Notes: generated from the letters alone by a model not told the origin. A stretch of DNA of 64,000 bases from Intestinimonas massiliensis (ex Afouda et al. 2020) (GCF_001244995.1 NZ_LN869529.1:2126957-2190956); one strand, 5' to 3'. Numbered from the stretch's first letter, positions 35,495-43,657 are shown. Numbers and translations are program-made.

Positions 35495-35566
35495 TTGTGA
35501 AATCCCGGCTTTTTTAAGCAATGGGACGAATCAACCGGGCTGCCGATGGACAAAATAGGCGGTTAT
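35476..35566. repeat. Pair of 19/20-bp direct repeats, candidate response-regulator sites
   Basis: TGGACAAATCTGCGGTTAT (35476-35494) and TGGACAAAATAGGCGGTTAT (35547-35566) share TGGACAAA and GCGGTTAT, 71 bp apart, about seven helical turns. They lie about 120-210 bp upstream of the transporter binding-protein ATG. The rest of the 35356-35771 gap holds no gene. Confidence 0.5.
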
Positions 35567-35621
35567 GCACAACGGCGATTGCGGGTTGCCCTCCCTCCGG
35601 CGCCCATCGGAGACGGGCGTG

Positions 35622-35670
35622 GCAAGAGAAGCGCTCCCCAGCCCAAAAAGCCGGGGAGCGCTTCTCTTGC
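35622..35670. terminator. Long hairpin downstream of the flavodoxin-ferredoxin gene
   Basis: Perfect 18-bp arms GCAAGAGAAGCGCTCCCC with complement, loop of 13. It lies about 100 bp past the stop of the second sigma-54 operon. There is no clear T-run, so termination efficiency is uncertain. Confidence 0.5.
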
Positions 35671-35771
35671 GTTTGGAAGGAGCTTTGAACCTCCGGAAGG
35701 GGAGACCGGAGGCGCCAGGGGTATTGTGGAAAAAACGTGCAGGCCAGACCCAGGAGCGCCGGGGCGGGCGC

Positions 35772-36587
35772 TCAGACGAATACGGTGGGCTCCGCCCGTC
35801 GGGCGTAGGTCGTCTCCAGATCGTGCTTGTGGTATAGGTAGCTCTCGTCGTCGTAGTACCGGGCCTCCACGGGACATTTTTTGATACAGGCTCCGCATTT
35901 GATGCAGATGTTGATAAAATTCCGCACGTCCGCCGGGTCGATGGAGCCCATCGGACAGATCTGGGCGCAGTAGCCGCAGTCGGTGCAGGTGTCCCGGGTC
36001 TTGGGGCGCACCTTGCGGATGTCGATGGGGTTGCCGTCCTGATCCCGGGGCTGGTAATAGCCGCCCAGCGGTCCCTCGTTGTCCAGCCGTACCGGGGAGA
36101 TGACCTGGCCGGTGCGCAGGACGGCAAAGATGCGGCGGGCGAACTCCGAGGCCACAGACAGGTCGGCGTAATCCGGCCTGCCCTTTCCCAGGGTGTAGGA
36201 AAAGGCGTGCTCGCCTACAAAGGCGCCTGCCGCCACGGTCTGGAAGCCGCGGAGCTCCAGCAGGTTGCGCAGCTCTTTCAGGGCCTCATCGTAATTGCGG
36301 TTGCCGAACAGGACCACCGGCACTGCCTGGGCGCCGTTTCCCTCCAGGGTGTTCAGGTACTTGAGCAATACGTTGGGGACGCGGCCGGCATATACCGGCA
36401 CGCCGAATACCACCAGATCGGATTTCAAGAAGCGTTTTGCCTCCTGCCGGGCCGGGGGCAGTGTGAAGTCAAAATACAGCACCGGATGCTCGATGGGCTT
36501 GGCAAGGTGCTCGGCAAGGTGGGTGACGATCTTTTCCGTAGTGCCTGTCGGGCTGAAGTAGGCTGCCCAGACACGTTGAATTTCCAT
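35772..36587 (-). CDS. EFR1-type flavodoxin-ferredoxin protein
   Basis: 271 aa. N-terminal flavodoxin-like domain with phosphate loop SPTGTTEK; C-terminal pair of [4Fe-4S] motifs CTDCGYCAQICP and CIKCGACIKKCP. ATG 36587 is preferred over one six codons earlier because GAGAGGAG lies 8 bp upstream. Cytoplasmic electron carrier. As last gene of the second sigma-54 operon it probably passes low-potential electrons to or from the dehydratase paralogue, which is itself expected to hold flavin and [4Fe-4S] (inference). Confidence 0.88.
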   Translation of the reverse strand: MEIQRVWAAYFSPTGTTEKIVTHLAEHLAKPIEHPVLYFDFTLPPARQEAKRFLKSDLVVFGVPVYAGRVPNVLLKYLNTLEGNGAQAVPVVLFGNRNYDEALKELRNLLELRGFQTVAAGAFVGEHAFSYTLGKGRPDYADLSVASEFARRIFAVLRTGQVISPVRLDNEGPLGGYYQPRDQDGNPIDIRKVRPKTRDTCTDCGYCAQICPMGSIDPADVRNFINICIKCGACIKKCPVEARYYDDESYLYHKHDLETTYARRAEPTVFV

Positions 36588-36647
36588 TTGATACACTCCT
36601 CTCAATGCGTTCAGAATGCCTTGGGCAGTCGTTTGGCGCAGCGCAGT

Positions 36648-38075
36648 TTACAGGTCTTCCTCTGCTATGGTGGCCAGCACGTCCGGTACGACTTCTTCCG
36701 TCAGAACATCCTCGGGGGACTCCGTCCCCATTGTCTCTTCTTCGTACTTCGCATTTTTGAATGCACCCATGATGAGGCACAGGCCCAGGCCGACGCACAG
36801 GCCCCAGGTCGCGCCCTTGGTCGCCAGGAAGATGGCAGTAATGCCGGCAATGGACATCTCCAGTCTGGTCTTGCACATCTCAATGGAGAGATAGAAGCAG
36901 CCCCACGCCTGTACCGTCATCGTAACGCTCATGGCCACCTGCAGACCTGGCTTGAACAGGCTGACAAATCCCATCCATATGGTGCCGATCATCAGCGTGC
37001 AGTTCATGGACCATAGTCCGCCAAAGAGACTGTCCATATCCTTCCGGCCGTGCTTATACCGCTCCAGGATGGACATATGCGTAGCGCCCCAGAGGGGACC
37101 GCTCAGCACCGCGCCGTAAGGAGCCACCAGGGCCAGCAACAGGTTGCGGAAACCGCAGATGATATTGGTGCGGTTGCTGTCGTAGTTAAGGAACTCGTCC
37201 TGGCGCACTGCGTCAGCTTCATTGATAACCGCCTCGGCAAAGACAAAGTCGCCAAAGGCAATGATATAGCAGGTGATGGCCATGGGGATGGCCTTGACAA
37301 AGGTCGAAAGGGGCGGGAACCCCAGCCCAAAGATGGTGTAGTTCTGAATGAGCTCGGGAACGCGGGAGAGATCGATGAAGCTGAAGTCAAAGGTGGGCAG
37401 AGGCACGGCCTTGGTCGCATAAGCAATGATGCATGCACCAACCAGACCCGGGAGCATCCCAAACTTGGCGATGAGCTTCAGCCCCTTGTTTGTATGGACC
37501 CGGTGGAGGAAATAGGGGGCGAACATGGTAATGAATGCGATGGCCATACCGCCAAGGACCGCGATTTCTATGCCCTTCATCCGCGTCCCCGCCACACTCA
37601 TGACCGAGGACACGCCGGCACCCAAGACGATGCCGATGCGCAGGGGGCTGGGGATGATACGCACGACCTTTTTGCCCAGGCCCGTGATGCCAAGGACGAA
37701 GAAAATCAGCGCCATCAGAAGGCCCAGGGCAATGGTGGCGTGGATGCGCTCCGGGCCCGCGGCAAAATTTGCCACGCCCCATGCGCCGATCAGAGGGATG
37801 GCCGGGGTGATCCACCCGGCTGACACCGGGTCACCCAGGCAGACGTGCACATTGTACAGCAAGCTGTTCAGGGTGACCATGATAATGGCAAGTTCAAAAG
37901 GAATGCCCAGCATCTCCTGGTGCGCGGTGATGGAACTCATCGGAATAGCGATCAATAAGAATCCCTGCAGAAGCTCCGGAATTTCCGGCTTGAAATGGAC
38001 AAATGGAATCCGTAATTTGAAGATGCCCATCTTAATATGCGGCTGTTCCTGTCCGTCGATGCGATAATATGCCAT
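36648..38075 (-). CDS. NCS2-like (solute carrier 23/26 fold) permease
   Basis: 475 aa with about 12-14 membrane segments and an acidic C-terminal tail of about 35 residues. The architecture and segments such as FGDFVFAEAVINEADA and GAVLSGPLWGATHMS recall uracil/xanthine permeases, but the usual nucleobase QH motif is not evident. It lies 115 bp downstream of the dehydratase paralogue in a sigma-54 operon, so its substrate is more likely the acid degraded there than a nucleobase (inference). Confidence 0.75.
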   Translation of the reverse strand: MAYYRIDGQEQPHIKMGIFKLRIPFVHFKPEIPELLQGFLLIAIPMSSITAHQEMLGIPFELAIIMVTLNSLLYNVHVCLGDPVSAGWITPAIPLIGAWGVANFAAGPERIHATIALGLLMALIFFVLGITGLGKKVVRIIPSPLRIGIVLGAGVSSVMSVAGTRMKGIEIAVLGGMAIAFITMFAPYFLHRVHTNKGLKLIAKFGMLPGLVGACIIAYATKAVPLPTFDFSFIDLSRVPELIQNYTIFGLGFPPLSTFVKAIPMAITCYIIAFGDFVFAEAVINEADAVRQDEFLNYDSNRTNIICGFRNLLLALVAPYGAVLSGPLWGATHMSILERYKHGRKDMDSLFGGLWSMNCTLMIGTIWMGFVSLFKPGLQVAMSVTMTVQAWGCFYLSIEMCKTRLEMSIAGITAIFLATKGATWGLCVGLGLCLIMGAFKNAKYEEETMGTESPEDVLTEEVVPDVLATIAEEDL

Positions 38076-38192
38076 GAATACACCTCCGTTTGATTCGACT
38101 GCGTCACTTCCATTCCTGTTTTTGGTGAAAAGCCATGCGGCCGGGCCACAGTATCCGCTGCGGCCCGGCCACGGAGTTGGGGAGGAGGGTGA

Positions 38193-39737
38193 TTACTCGG
38201 CCTTGGGCAGATCCAGGGTGGTGCAGATGCGGCCTTCCCGCTTGCCGATGTCGCTGATCAACTCATCGCACTTATCGGGGTCCTTGATGATGCCGGTAGC
38301 CACCTTGACCATATCCTGAAGGTGATTCCAGTCGGTGTAGGCGCGGGCCATGACGGTGGAAGCCTCCTGGTTTCCGCCACCGTGGAGGGCCATGGCCGTC
38401 CAGTTGGAGCCGCGGACCATATGCTCGATGAAGCGGGTGGCGCGGAGGCGGTCAAAGGCGTCGTAGTTGGGGTTGCCGGGGTTGAAGGCGGCCTGGCAAA
38501 TCTCGCCCACGCCGGCGGAGCGCATATCCAGCTCGGAGGGAGCGGTCTCGCCAAAGCCGGCGATGATGTCGCGGGCGTAACGGACGGCCTCGAAGGGCAT
38601 CTTGGTGCAGTTGTACTTGCAGGTGTGGGACAGCAGCGGGTTGGGAATCCAGAAGCCGCTGGGATGCTTGAAGCCTTCGATGCCGGAGGCCAGGGACAGG
38701 GCGTAGACCGTCTCGGCGGTCATGGCCATCTCGGTCAGCTTGGTCTTGATGTGACCGGCCTTCTGCACGCCCACCATCTCGGTGATGAGACTGGCAGCAC
38801 CGCACAGCGCGGAGACGCCGCCCGCCTTACAGCCCCCGGCGGTCAGGCGGTGCACCGCTGTGAAGTAGCTGAGCAGCCGGCCCACGTACTCGGTCTCGCC
38901 GCACATAAACACGCGGTCATTGGGGACGAACACCTTGTCGAAGTAGACCAGGGCCTGGTGGTCCGCGTAGGGCTTGCCCAGGTCGATACCCTCGATGTCG
39001 CCGCCCACTTCGAAGAAGCGCTTATCCTGCGGGGTGCGGCCCAATACGAAGGTGAGGCCCGGAGTGTCGGAGGGGATGGCGCACGCCAGCGCAAAGTCCT
39101 TCTCCTCGGGCTTCATGTTGGTGGTGGGAACGATGATGATCTCGTGGGCGAACAGAATGCCGGTCTGGTTGCACTTATAGCCGCTGACGACGATGCCGTC
39201 ATCCCGGATCTCATCCACGTGGATGTAGCTGTCCTTATTGGGCTGCTTGTGGGGCGGGAGGGTCCGCAGGCCCTTGACGTCGGTAACGGTGACGGTGCAG
39301 CTCAGGTCGTTCTTCTGCACATAGTCCAGGAAGTTCATAAAGCGCTTGTAGTAATTGGTGCCCAGGTCATGGTCCATGTCGTAGGTGCAGGGACCCAGAC
39401 CGGCAAACGCCTCGGAGCCGGTGCAGCGGTGAGTGCAGCAGCCGATGACCTCGGCCAGGGCGCGGGCGGCGCGGGTCTTCTTGTTGGCGTCGGCAGGGGA
39501 GGCCAGAGGGGCGTTGTAGATGCTGACCGTCTCGCCGTTCAGGGCGGACTTTGTGGTGACCAGGTCCACCCAGTCGGGATGGCTGTGGAGCTCATAGACC
39601 TTGGAGATTGCGTTGAAGCTGGCCGCCAGTGGGGGGAATGCGGTGAGATCGTCAACCTTCTCCCCCAGGAACCACACGTTCATGGGCTTTCGGGCACGGA
39701 TGCTGGCTTGGAACTGTTCCCTTGTCATGATCGCCAT
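38193..39737 (-). CDS. Divergent 4-hydroxybutyryl-CoA dehydratase / HpaB-family paralogue
   Basis: 514 aa. Shares the acyl-CoA-dehydrogenase-like fold and [4Fe-4S] ligands of AbfD: Cys101/Cys105 (CTHRC), His296 and Cys303 (HRLTAGGCK), and the Thr192 position (NQTG). By eye, however, AbfD's catalytic Tyr is Ala300, the glutamate in GGE is Gln261 (DHQALVYF) and the glutamate in ESMHG is Met449 (MALHGGG). It therefore probably binds FAD and the cluster but acts on another substrate or by another mechanism. SD AAAGGAGG lies 8 bp before the ATG. Neighbours: AbfT-like CoA-transferase upstream, permease and ferredoxin downstream. Confidence 0.82.
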   Translation of the reverse strand: MAIMTREQFQASIRARKPMNVWFLGEKVDDLTAFPPLAASFNAISKVYELHSHPDWVDLVTTKSALNGETVSIYNAPLASPADANKKTRAARALAEVIGCCTHRCTGSEAFAGLGPCTYDMDHDLGTNYYKRFMNFLDYVQKNDLSCTVTVTDVKGLRTLPPHKQPNKDSYIHVDEIRDDGIVVSGYKCNQTGILFAHEIIIVPTTNMKPEEKDFALACAIPSDTPGLTFVLGRTPQDKRFFEVGGDIEGIDLGKPYADHQALVYFDKVFVPNDRVFMCGETEYVGRLLSYFTAVHRLTAGGCKAGGVSALCGAASLITEMVGVQKAGHIKTKLTEMAMTAETVYALSLASGIEGFKHPSGFWIPNPLLSHTCKYNCTKMPFEAVRYARDIIAGFGETAPSELDMRSAGVGEICQAAFNPGNPNYDAFDRLRATRFIEHMVRGSNWTAMALHGGGNQEASTVMARAYTDWNHLQDMVKVATGIIKDPDKCDELISDIGKREGRICTTLDLPKAE

Positions 39738-39810
39738 AATAAAATCCTCCTTTATATTTGTATATCCATACGGATACGGTCAACACAGTCGGGTGGGCGG
39801 TGAGATGGGG

Positions 39811-41112
39811 TCATACGATGAGGTGCATTTTCTGGGCGGCGCGGGTGAGTTCCTCGCGGAAGTTGGGATGTGCAATGCCGATGAGGGCCTTGGCGCGCTC
39901 GGAGCAGGTCAGCCCCTTCAGGCGGACCATGCCCTGCTCGGTGACGATGTAATCCACGTCGTTCCGGGTGGTGGTGACGCAGGAGCCCTCCGTGAGGACG
40001 GGCTTGATCTTGGAGATGGTGTCGTTCTTGGCCGCGGACTTGAAGGCCAGGAAGGACTTGCCCCCCTTGGACGCCGCGGCTCCACGGATGAAGTCCACCT
40101 GTCCGCCGGCCCCGCTGAAGTTCTTCGGCCCGATGGTCTCCGAGCAGACCTGACCGAACAGGTCGATCTCCATGCAGGAGTTGATGGAGATGACGTTGTC
40201 GTTCTGCGCGATGACGAAGGGGTCGTTGACGTAGTCCACAGGCAGGAACTCCACCCCCGGGTTGTCGTCGATGAAGTCATAGGTGCTCCGCGCGCCGAAG
40301 GTGAACGTGACGATGGTCTTGCCCCGGTGGATCTTCTTGCGGTCATTGGTGATGACCCCGGCGTTGGTCAGGTCCACGATGCTGTCGCAGAACATCTCGC
40401 TGTGGATGCCCAGATCCCGTTTGTCCATCAGGGCCTGGGCCACGGCGTTGGGGATGCCCCCGATGCCCAGTTGGAGGGTGGCCCCGTCGCAGATCTCCTG
40501 GGCGATCATGCCGCCGATGATCTGGTCGTCCTTGCTGATGGGGGCGGGGGGCACCTCGGTGATGGGCAGGTCGCTTTCCACCAGCGCATCCACTTCCGAG
40601 ATGTGGATGTGGCTGCCGAAGGTGCGCGGCATGGTGGGATTGACCTCCAGAAACAGGCGCCCGGCCTTTTTGCGGATCTCGCTCAGATCGGCGGCGGTGC
40701 CGCAACTGAAGTACCCATGCCGGTCCATGGGCGAGACCGTGCAGTAGAACACGTCCGGCCCCTCCAGCACCTGCTTCCACAGTACGGGCACCTGGCTGTA
40801 GTGGCTGGGCAGGTAATCAGACCGCCCCTCCCAGATGGCCTCCCGGTCAAACCCGCTGACAAAGTGGGAGACGTGCCGGATGTGGGCTTCCATTCCCGCC
40901 GCCATGTACTTCTGGTTCCGCATGGGCAGCAGCAGGTAGTGCCGGATCCCCGTCAGCCCCTCCCGCTCCGCCCGGTCCGCCAGGGCGTGCAGGATGGCGA
41001 TGGGCTCCGTGATCTGTCCGTTGCTCAGGCAGATGTCCCCCGCGTGGAAGAGCTTGGCGACTTCCTCCGGCGTCTTACGTTTCTCCTGGTACATCTTGGT
41101 CCAACGATCCAT
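39811..41112 (-). CDS. 4-hydroxybutyrate CoA-transferase-like protein (AbfT/Cat2 family)
   Basis: 433 aa. GIGGIPNAVA glycine loop and HSEMFCD with the catalytic glutamate are the AbfT/Ach1-family signatures. ATG 41112 (SD GAAAGGAGGG) lies about 56 nt after the expected sigma-54 start; longer in-frame starts run through the promoter and are rejected. First gene of the second sigma-54 operon. In C. aminobutyricum the AbfT type serves the canonical AbfD; here it is paired with the divergent dehydratase instead, so its acid substrate may differ. Confidence 0.88.
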   Translation of the reverse strand: MDRWTKMYQEKRKTPEEVAKLFHAGDICLSNGQITEPIAILHALADRAEREGLTGIRHYLLLPMRNQKYMAAGMEAHIRHVSHFVSGFDREAIWEGRSDYLPSHYSQVPVLWKQVLEGPDVFYCTVSPMDRHGYFSCGTAADLSEIRKKAGRLFLEVNPTMPRTFGSHIHISEVDALVESDLPITEVPPAPISKDDQIIGGMIAQEICDGATLQLGIGGIPNAVAQALMDKRDLGIHSEMFCDSIVDLTNAGVITNDRKKIHRGKTIVTFTFGARSTYDFIDDNPGVEFLPVDYVNDPFVIAQNDNVISINSCMEIDLFGQVCSETIGPKNFSGAGGQVDFIRGAAASKGGKSFLAFKSAAKNDTISKIKPVLTEGSCVTTTRNDVDYIVTEQGMVRLKGLTCSERAKALIGIAHPNFREELTRAAQKMHLIV

Positions 41113-41178
41113 CGTGACCCTCCTTTCAATTTGCCTTTCTGGTCTGTCCGTTGGGTTCTGTTCTCTGCCCATAAAGAT

Positions 41179-41196
41179 AAGCAACCCCCGTGCCAA
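41179..41196 (-). promoter_or_regulatory. Sigma-54 (-24/-12) promoter of the second module
   Basis: Minus strand TTGGCAC-GGGGG-TTGCTT, GG to GC spacing 10 bp. It matches the 20867 promoter outside the five variable bases. Confidence 0.93.
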
Positions 41197-41237
41197 GTTT
41201 AAAAACCGGAAAAAGTCCCTGTTTGCAAGGGGTGTCC

Positions 41238-41285
41238 AAAAAAAGCCCGTTCCCTGATTATGCATTTCTGCATCAGGGAACGGGC
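41238..41285 (-). terminator. Intrinsic terminator of the second activator gene
   Basis: 14-bp stem GCCCGTTCCCTGAT with complement, then TTTTTTT on the minus strand. It insulates the downstream sigma-54 promoter from activator transcription. Confidence 0.92.
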
Positions 41286-41330
41286 CATATGGAAGAAAAA
41301 GGTGCGGATATTCAGGGCTTTTGACAGGGT

Positions 41331-41344
41331 ATGCGCAAACGCAT
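41331..41344. promoter_or_regulatory. Dyad near the activator stop, candidate enhancer site
   Basis: ATGCG-CAAA-CGCAT, perfect 5-bp arms, overlapping the final base of the activator gene and about 165 bp upstream of the expected sigma-54 start site, an acceptable enhancer distance. Only one copy was found. Confidence 0.35.
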
Positions 41345-43107
41345 CAGCGATGCAGGAGCGTTCCCATCTTGCGGGAGACGGTGGATTGGTCCACGCCGAG
41401 GACCTTGGCGATCTCCCGGGTGGTGGTGTATTTTTCCTGGGCGTGGCAGAGGAGCTGACTCTCCACCTGCTGGATGGCCTCCTTCAGCGGCATGATGCCG
41501 TGGACCGTGACCTGGCAGGCGCTGACCTCGGCGCCGGACTGCCGGTAGCGGGGCGGCAGGTCCTCCGGGTAGAGCACGTCCCGCTGGACCAGCACCACCA
41601 TGTTTTCGATCAGGTTTTCCAGCTCGCGGATATTGCCCAGCCAGTCCAGGGAGCGCAGGATCTTGCCCAACTCCATGGACAGCTCCTTGTGCTTGCTGTA
41701 CTTTTGGTTGTACTTCTCGATAAAGTGGACGGCCAGGGGGATGACATCGTCCCGCCGCTCCCGCAGGGGCGGCACCTCGATGTTGATCACGTTGAGCCGG
41801 TAATAGAGGTCCTGCCGGAATTTGCCCTCCTGGACCTGCTGCCAGAGGTCCCGGTTGGTGGCTGCAATGATGCGCACGTCCACATGAAGCGTCTTGGTGC
41901 CGCCGATCCGGGTGACCTCTCCCTCCTGGATGACCCGCAGCAGCTTGACCTGCAGGTCCAGGTCCAGCTCTCCGATCTCGTCCAGGAACAGGGTGCCCTC
42001 ATTGGCCAGCTCAAAAAAGCCGGCTTTCCCCCGGCGGCGGGCGCCGGTAAAGGCCCCGTCCTCATACCCGAACAGCTCTGACTCAAACAGGGACGCGGGG
42101 ATGGCCCCGCAGTTGATCTTGATGATGGGCTTGTCCCGGCGGTTACTGGAGCGGTGGACCTGGTTGACAATGACTTCCTTGCCGGTGCCCGACTCTCCGG
42201 TGATGAGCAGCGTGGAATCTACCTGGGAGATGGTCTTGATGGTGTCCATGATATGCTGCATTTCCTTGCTGTGGACCACGAAATCCGCACCGGGGGCATT
42301 CCGGCTCTGGATGAAGGTCAGCTCCCGTATGTAGCCCTCCGCCACCATGCGCTGGTGCTCCAGACGGCTTTGCAGGTCGTTTAGCTCGGTGATGTCCCGA
42401 ATGTTTACCACCACGGAGGTGAAGCTGCCGCAGATGTCGAAGGCGGGGGTACCGGTGGCAATGAGCCGTTTCCCCTTCTGCTCCAGGACCACGGTGGCGG
42501 TCTCCCTGGTCTCCAGGACCTTGAGGGCCGCCGAATCCAGGTACAGGCCCTCGGCGATGAGCTCCGTGACGTTCCGGCCAATGACCTCCCGCCGGAGGAC
42601 TGAAAAAGCCCGCTCAAAAGCGGCGTTGACCCGGATAACGACGCCTTGGCTGTCGGTGACCAAAATGCCGTCGTGAGAGGACTCTACGAAGATGTTGATC
42701 TCCTGAAGCAGGCTGTTGGTCACGTCCAGCTCCTGCATGATGCAGTTGGAGTGCATGGATTCGTGCAGGATAAAAATGGTGCCCCGCCGGACCCCGTCGA
42801 TCACCCACGGGTGGACGTTGCAGACCACCTGCCTCCCCTCCAGCTCGATGATGTAGCGGCCCTTCCCGCTGATGAGGTCCACCCGCTCTGCCATCGGCTC
42901 GGAAAAGGCCTCAAAACGGGTAAAATACGCGCGCTCCGGATCAATGCCCAGTCCATGGAAAAAATTCCGGGCGGCGCAGTTGCAGTGGATCAGTTGTCCA
43001 TTGCCGTCAAACACAAGAATGCTGCAAAAAATGGTGTCAAGAATTGCCCGGTAGCCATCTTTGATCCCGTCAACACCTACGGTAAGATCCAATGCCTCCT
43101 CGTTCAT
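41344..43107 (-). CDS. Sigma-54-dependent activator (PAS-PAS-AAA+, TyrR-like HTH)
   Basis: 587 aa. Two PAS-like domains (about 10-110 and 120-230), AAA+ domain with GESGTGKE, the GAFTGA loop, GTLFLDEIGEL and FRQDLYYRLN. The C-terminal helix-turn-helix (TTTREIAKVLGVDQSTVSRKM) differs from the Fis type of the first activator, so the two should recognise different sites. ATG 43107 has SD GGAGGGAGGA; the longer in-frame start at 43269 precedes the mapped promoter. Located directly upstream of the second -24/-12 promoter on the same strand. Confidence 0.92.
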   Translation of the reverse strand: MNEEALDLTVGVDGIKDGYRAILDTIFCSILVFDGNGQLIHCNCAARNFFHGLGIDPERAYFTRFEAFSEPMAERVDLISGKGRYIIELEGRQVVCNVHPWVIDGVRRGTIFILHESMHSNCIMQELDVTNSLLQEINIFVESSHDGILVTDSQGVVIRVNAAFERAFSVLRREVIGRNVTELIAEGLYLDSAALKVLETRETATVVLEQKGKRLIATGTPAFDICGSFTSVVVNIRDITELNDLQSRLEHQRMVAEGYIRELTFIQSRNAPGADFVVHSKEMQHIMDTIKTISQVDSTLLITGESGTGKEVIVNQVHRSSNRRDKPIIKINCGAIPASLFESELFGYEDGAFTGARRRGKAGFFELANEGTLFLDEIGELDLDLQVKLLRVIQEGEVTRIGGTKTLHVDVRIIAATNRDLWQQVQEGKFRQDLYYRLNVINIEVPPLRERRDDVIPLAVHFIEKYNQKYSKHKELSMELGKILRSLDWLGNIRELENLIENMVVLVQRDVLYPEDLPPRYRQSGAEVSACQVTVHGIMPLKEAIQQVESQLLCHAQEKYTTTREIAKVLGVDQSTVSRKMGTLLHR

Positions 43108-43204
43108 GCCGTCCTCCCTCCTTGAATGACGCCTGTTGGTTGTAACACGTTCTGGGCGGCAAACTGTGGGCTGCCTCCAGACCGGATGTGCGCAGACTAA
43201 TTTT

Positions 43205-43233
43205 ATTATAGTAGGAGGACCTGGAAAATTCAA
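43205..43233 (-). promoter_or_regulatory. Sigma-A promoter of the second activator gene
   Basis: Minus-strand TTGAAT, 17-bp spacer, TATAAT; start about 100 nt upstream of the ATG. Confidence 0.82.
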
Positions 43234-43366
43234 GAATCTTCGCCGAATGGAAAGAACTGCCGCATCCATCCACGTTCTGTAACCGCGTCTCTGCCGGGGC
43301 CGACCGCCTCAGCTCGCCCGGAAGGGCAACGGCCGCCCGTGGTCCTGAGCCGTCTCAAACCCGGGC

Positions 43367-43395
43367 TTGACAACCGGGACGTATGCGCCTATAAT
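43367..43395 (+). promoter_or_regulatory. Sigma-A promoter of the riboflavin operon
   Basis: TTGACA, 17-bp spacer, TATAAT; start near 43402, just before the FMN aptamer. Confidence 0.93.
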
Positions 43396-43411
43396 GCACT
43401 TAATTGAATCA

Positions 43412-43523
43412 GGATCTTCAGGGCGGGGCGCAGTTCCCCACCGGTGGTATAGCCCACGAGCCGTAAGGCATGATTCGGTGAAATTCCGAAGCCGACCGTA
43501 CAGTCGGGATGAAAGAAGATCGT
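43412..43523 (+). ncRNA. FMN riboswitch (RFN element)
   Basis: The closing stem GATCTTC/GAAGATC encloses the conserved RFN blocks AGGGCGGGGCGCAGTTCCCC, ACCGGTGGT, AGCCCACGAGCC, ATTCGGTGAAATTCCGAAGCC and CCGACCGTACAGTCGGGATG. Followed by two terminator hairpins before ribD, so FMN binding should cause premature termination. Confidence 0.96.
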
Positions 43524-43561
43524 GTACCGCAGGAGTTATCACGCCTGTGCGCATGGATTTG

Positions 43562-43591
43562 CTCTGGAATGGCTGCATTCCGGAGTTTTTT
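43562..43591 (+). terminator. Riboswitch expression-platform terminator 1
   Basis: CTCTGGAATG stem with complement (one G-U pair), loop GCTG, then TTTTTT. The first of two terminators in the ribD leader. Confidence 0.85.
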
Positions 43592-43627
43592 CTTTCCATG
43601 GGCGGGGTGTTTCCGTGGTCCCGTCGT

Positions 43628-43657
43628 GCCTTGAACCATCCGTTCAAGGCATTTTTT
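43628..43657 (+). terminator. Second terminator in the riboflavin leader
   Basis: Perfect 9-bp stem GCCTTGAAC with complement, loop CATCC, followed by ATTTTTT, 19 bp before the ribD ATG. Tandem terminators below one aptamer are uncommon. Confidence 0.8.

Noticed and set aside
43108-43269. Extended N-terminus of the second sigma-54 activator
   Set aside because: Lies across its own -10/-35 promoter and lacks conservation; ATG 43107 has a strong SD.
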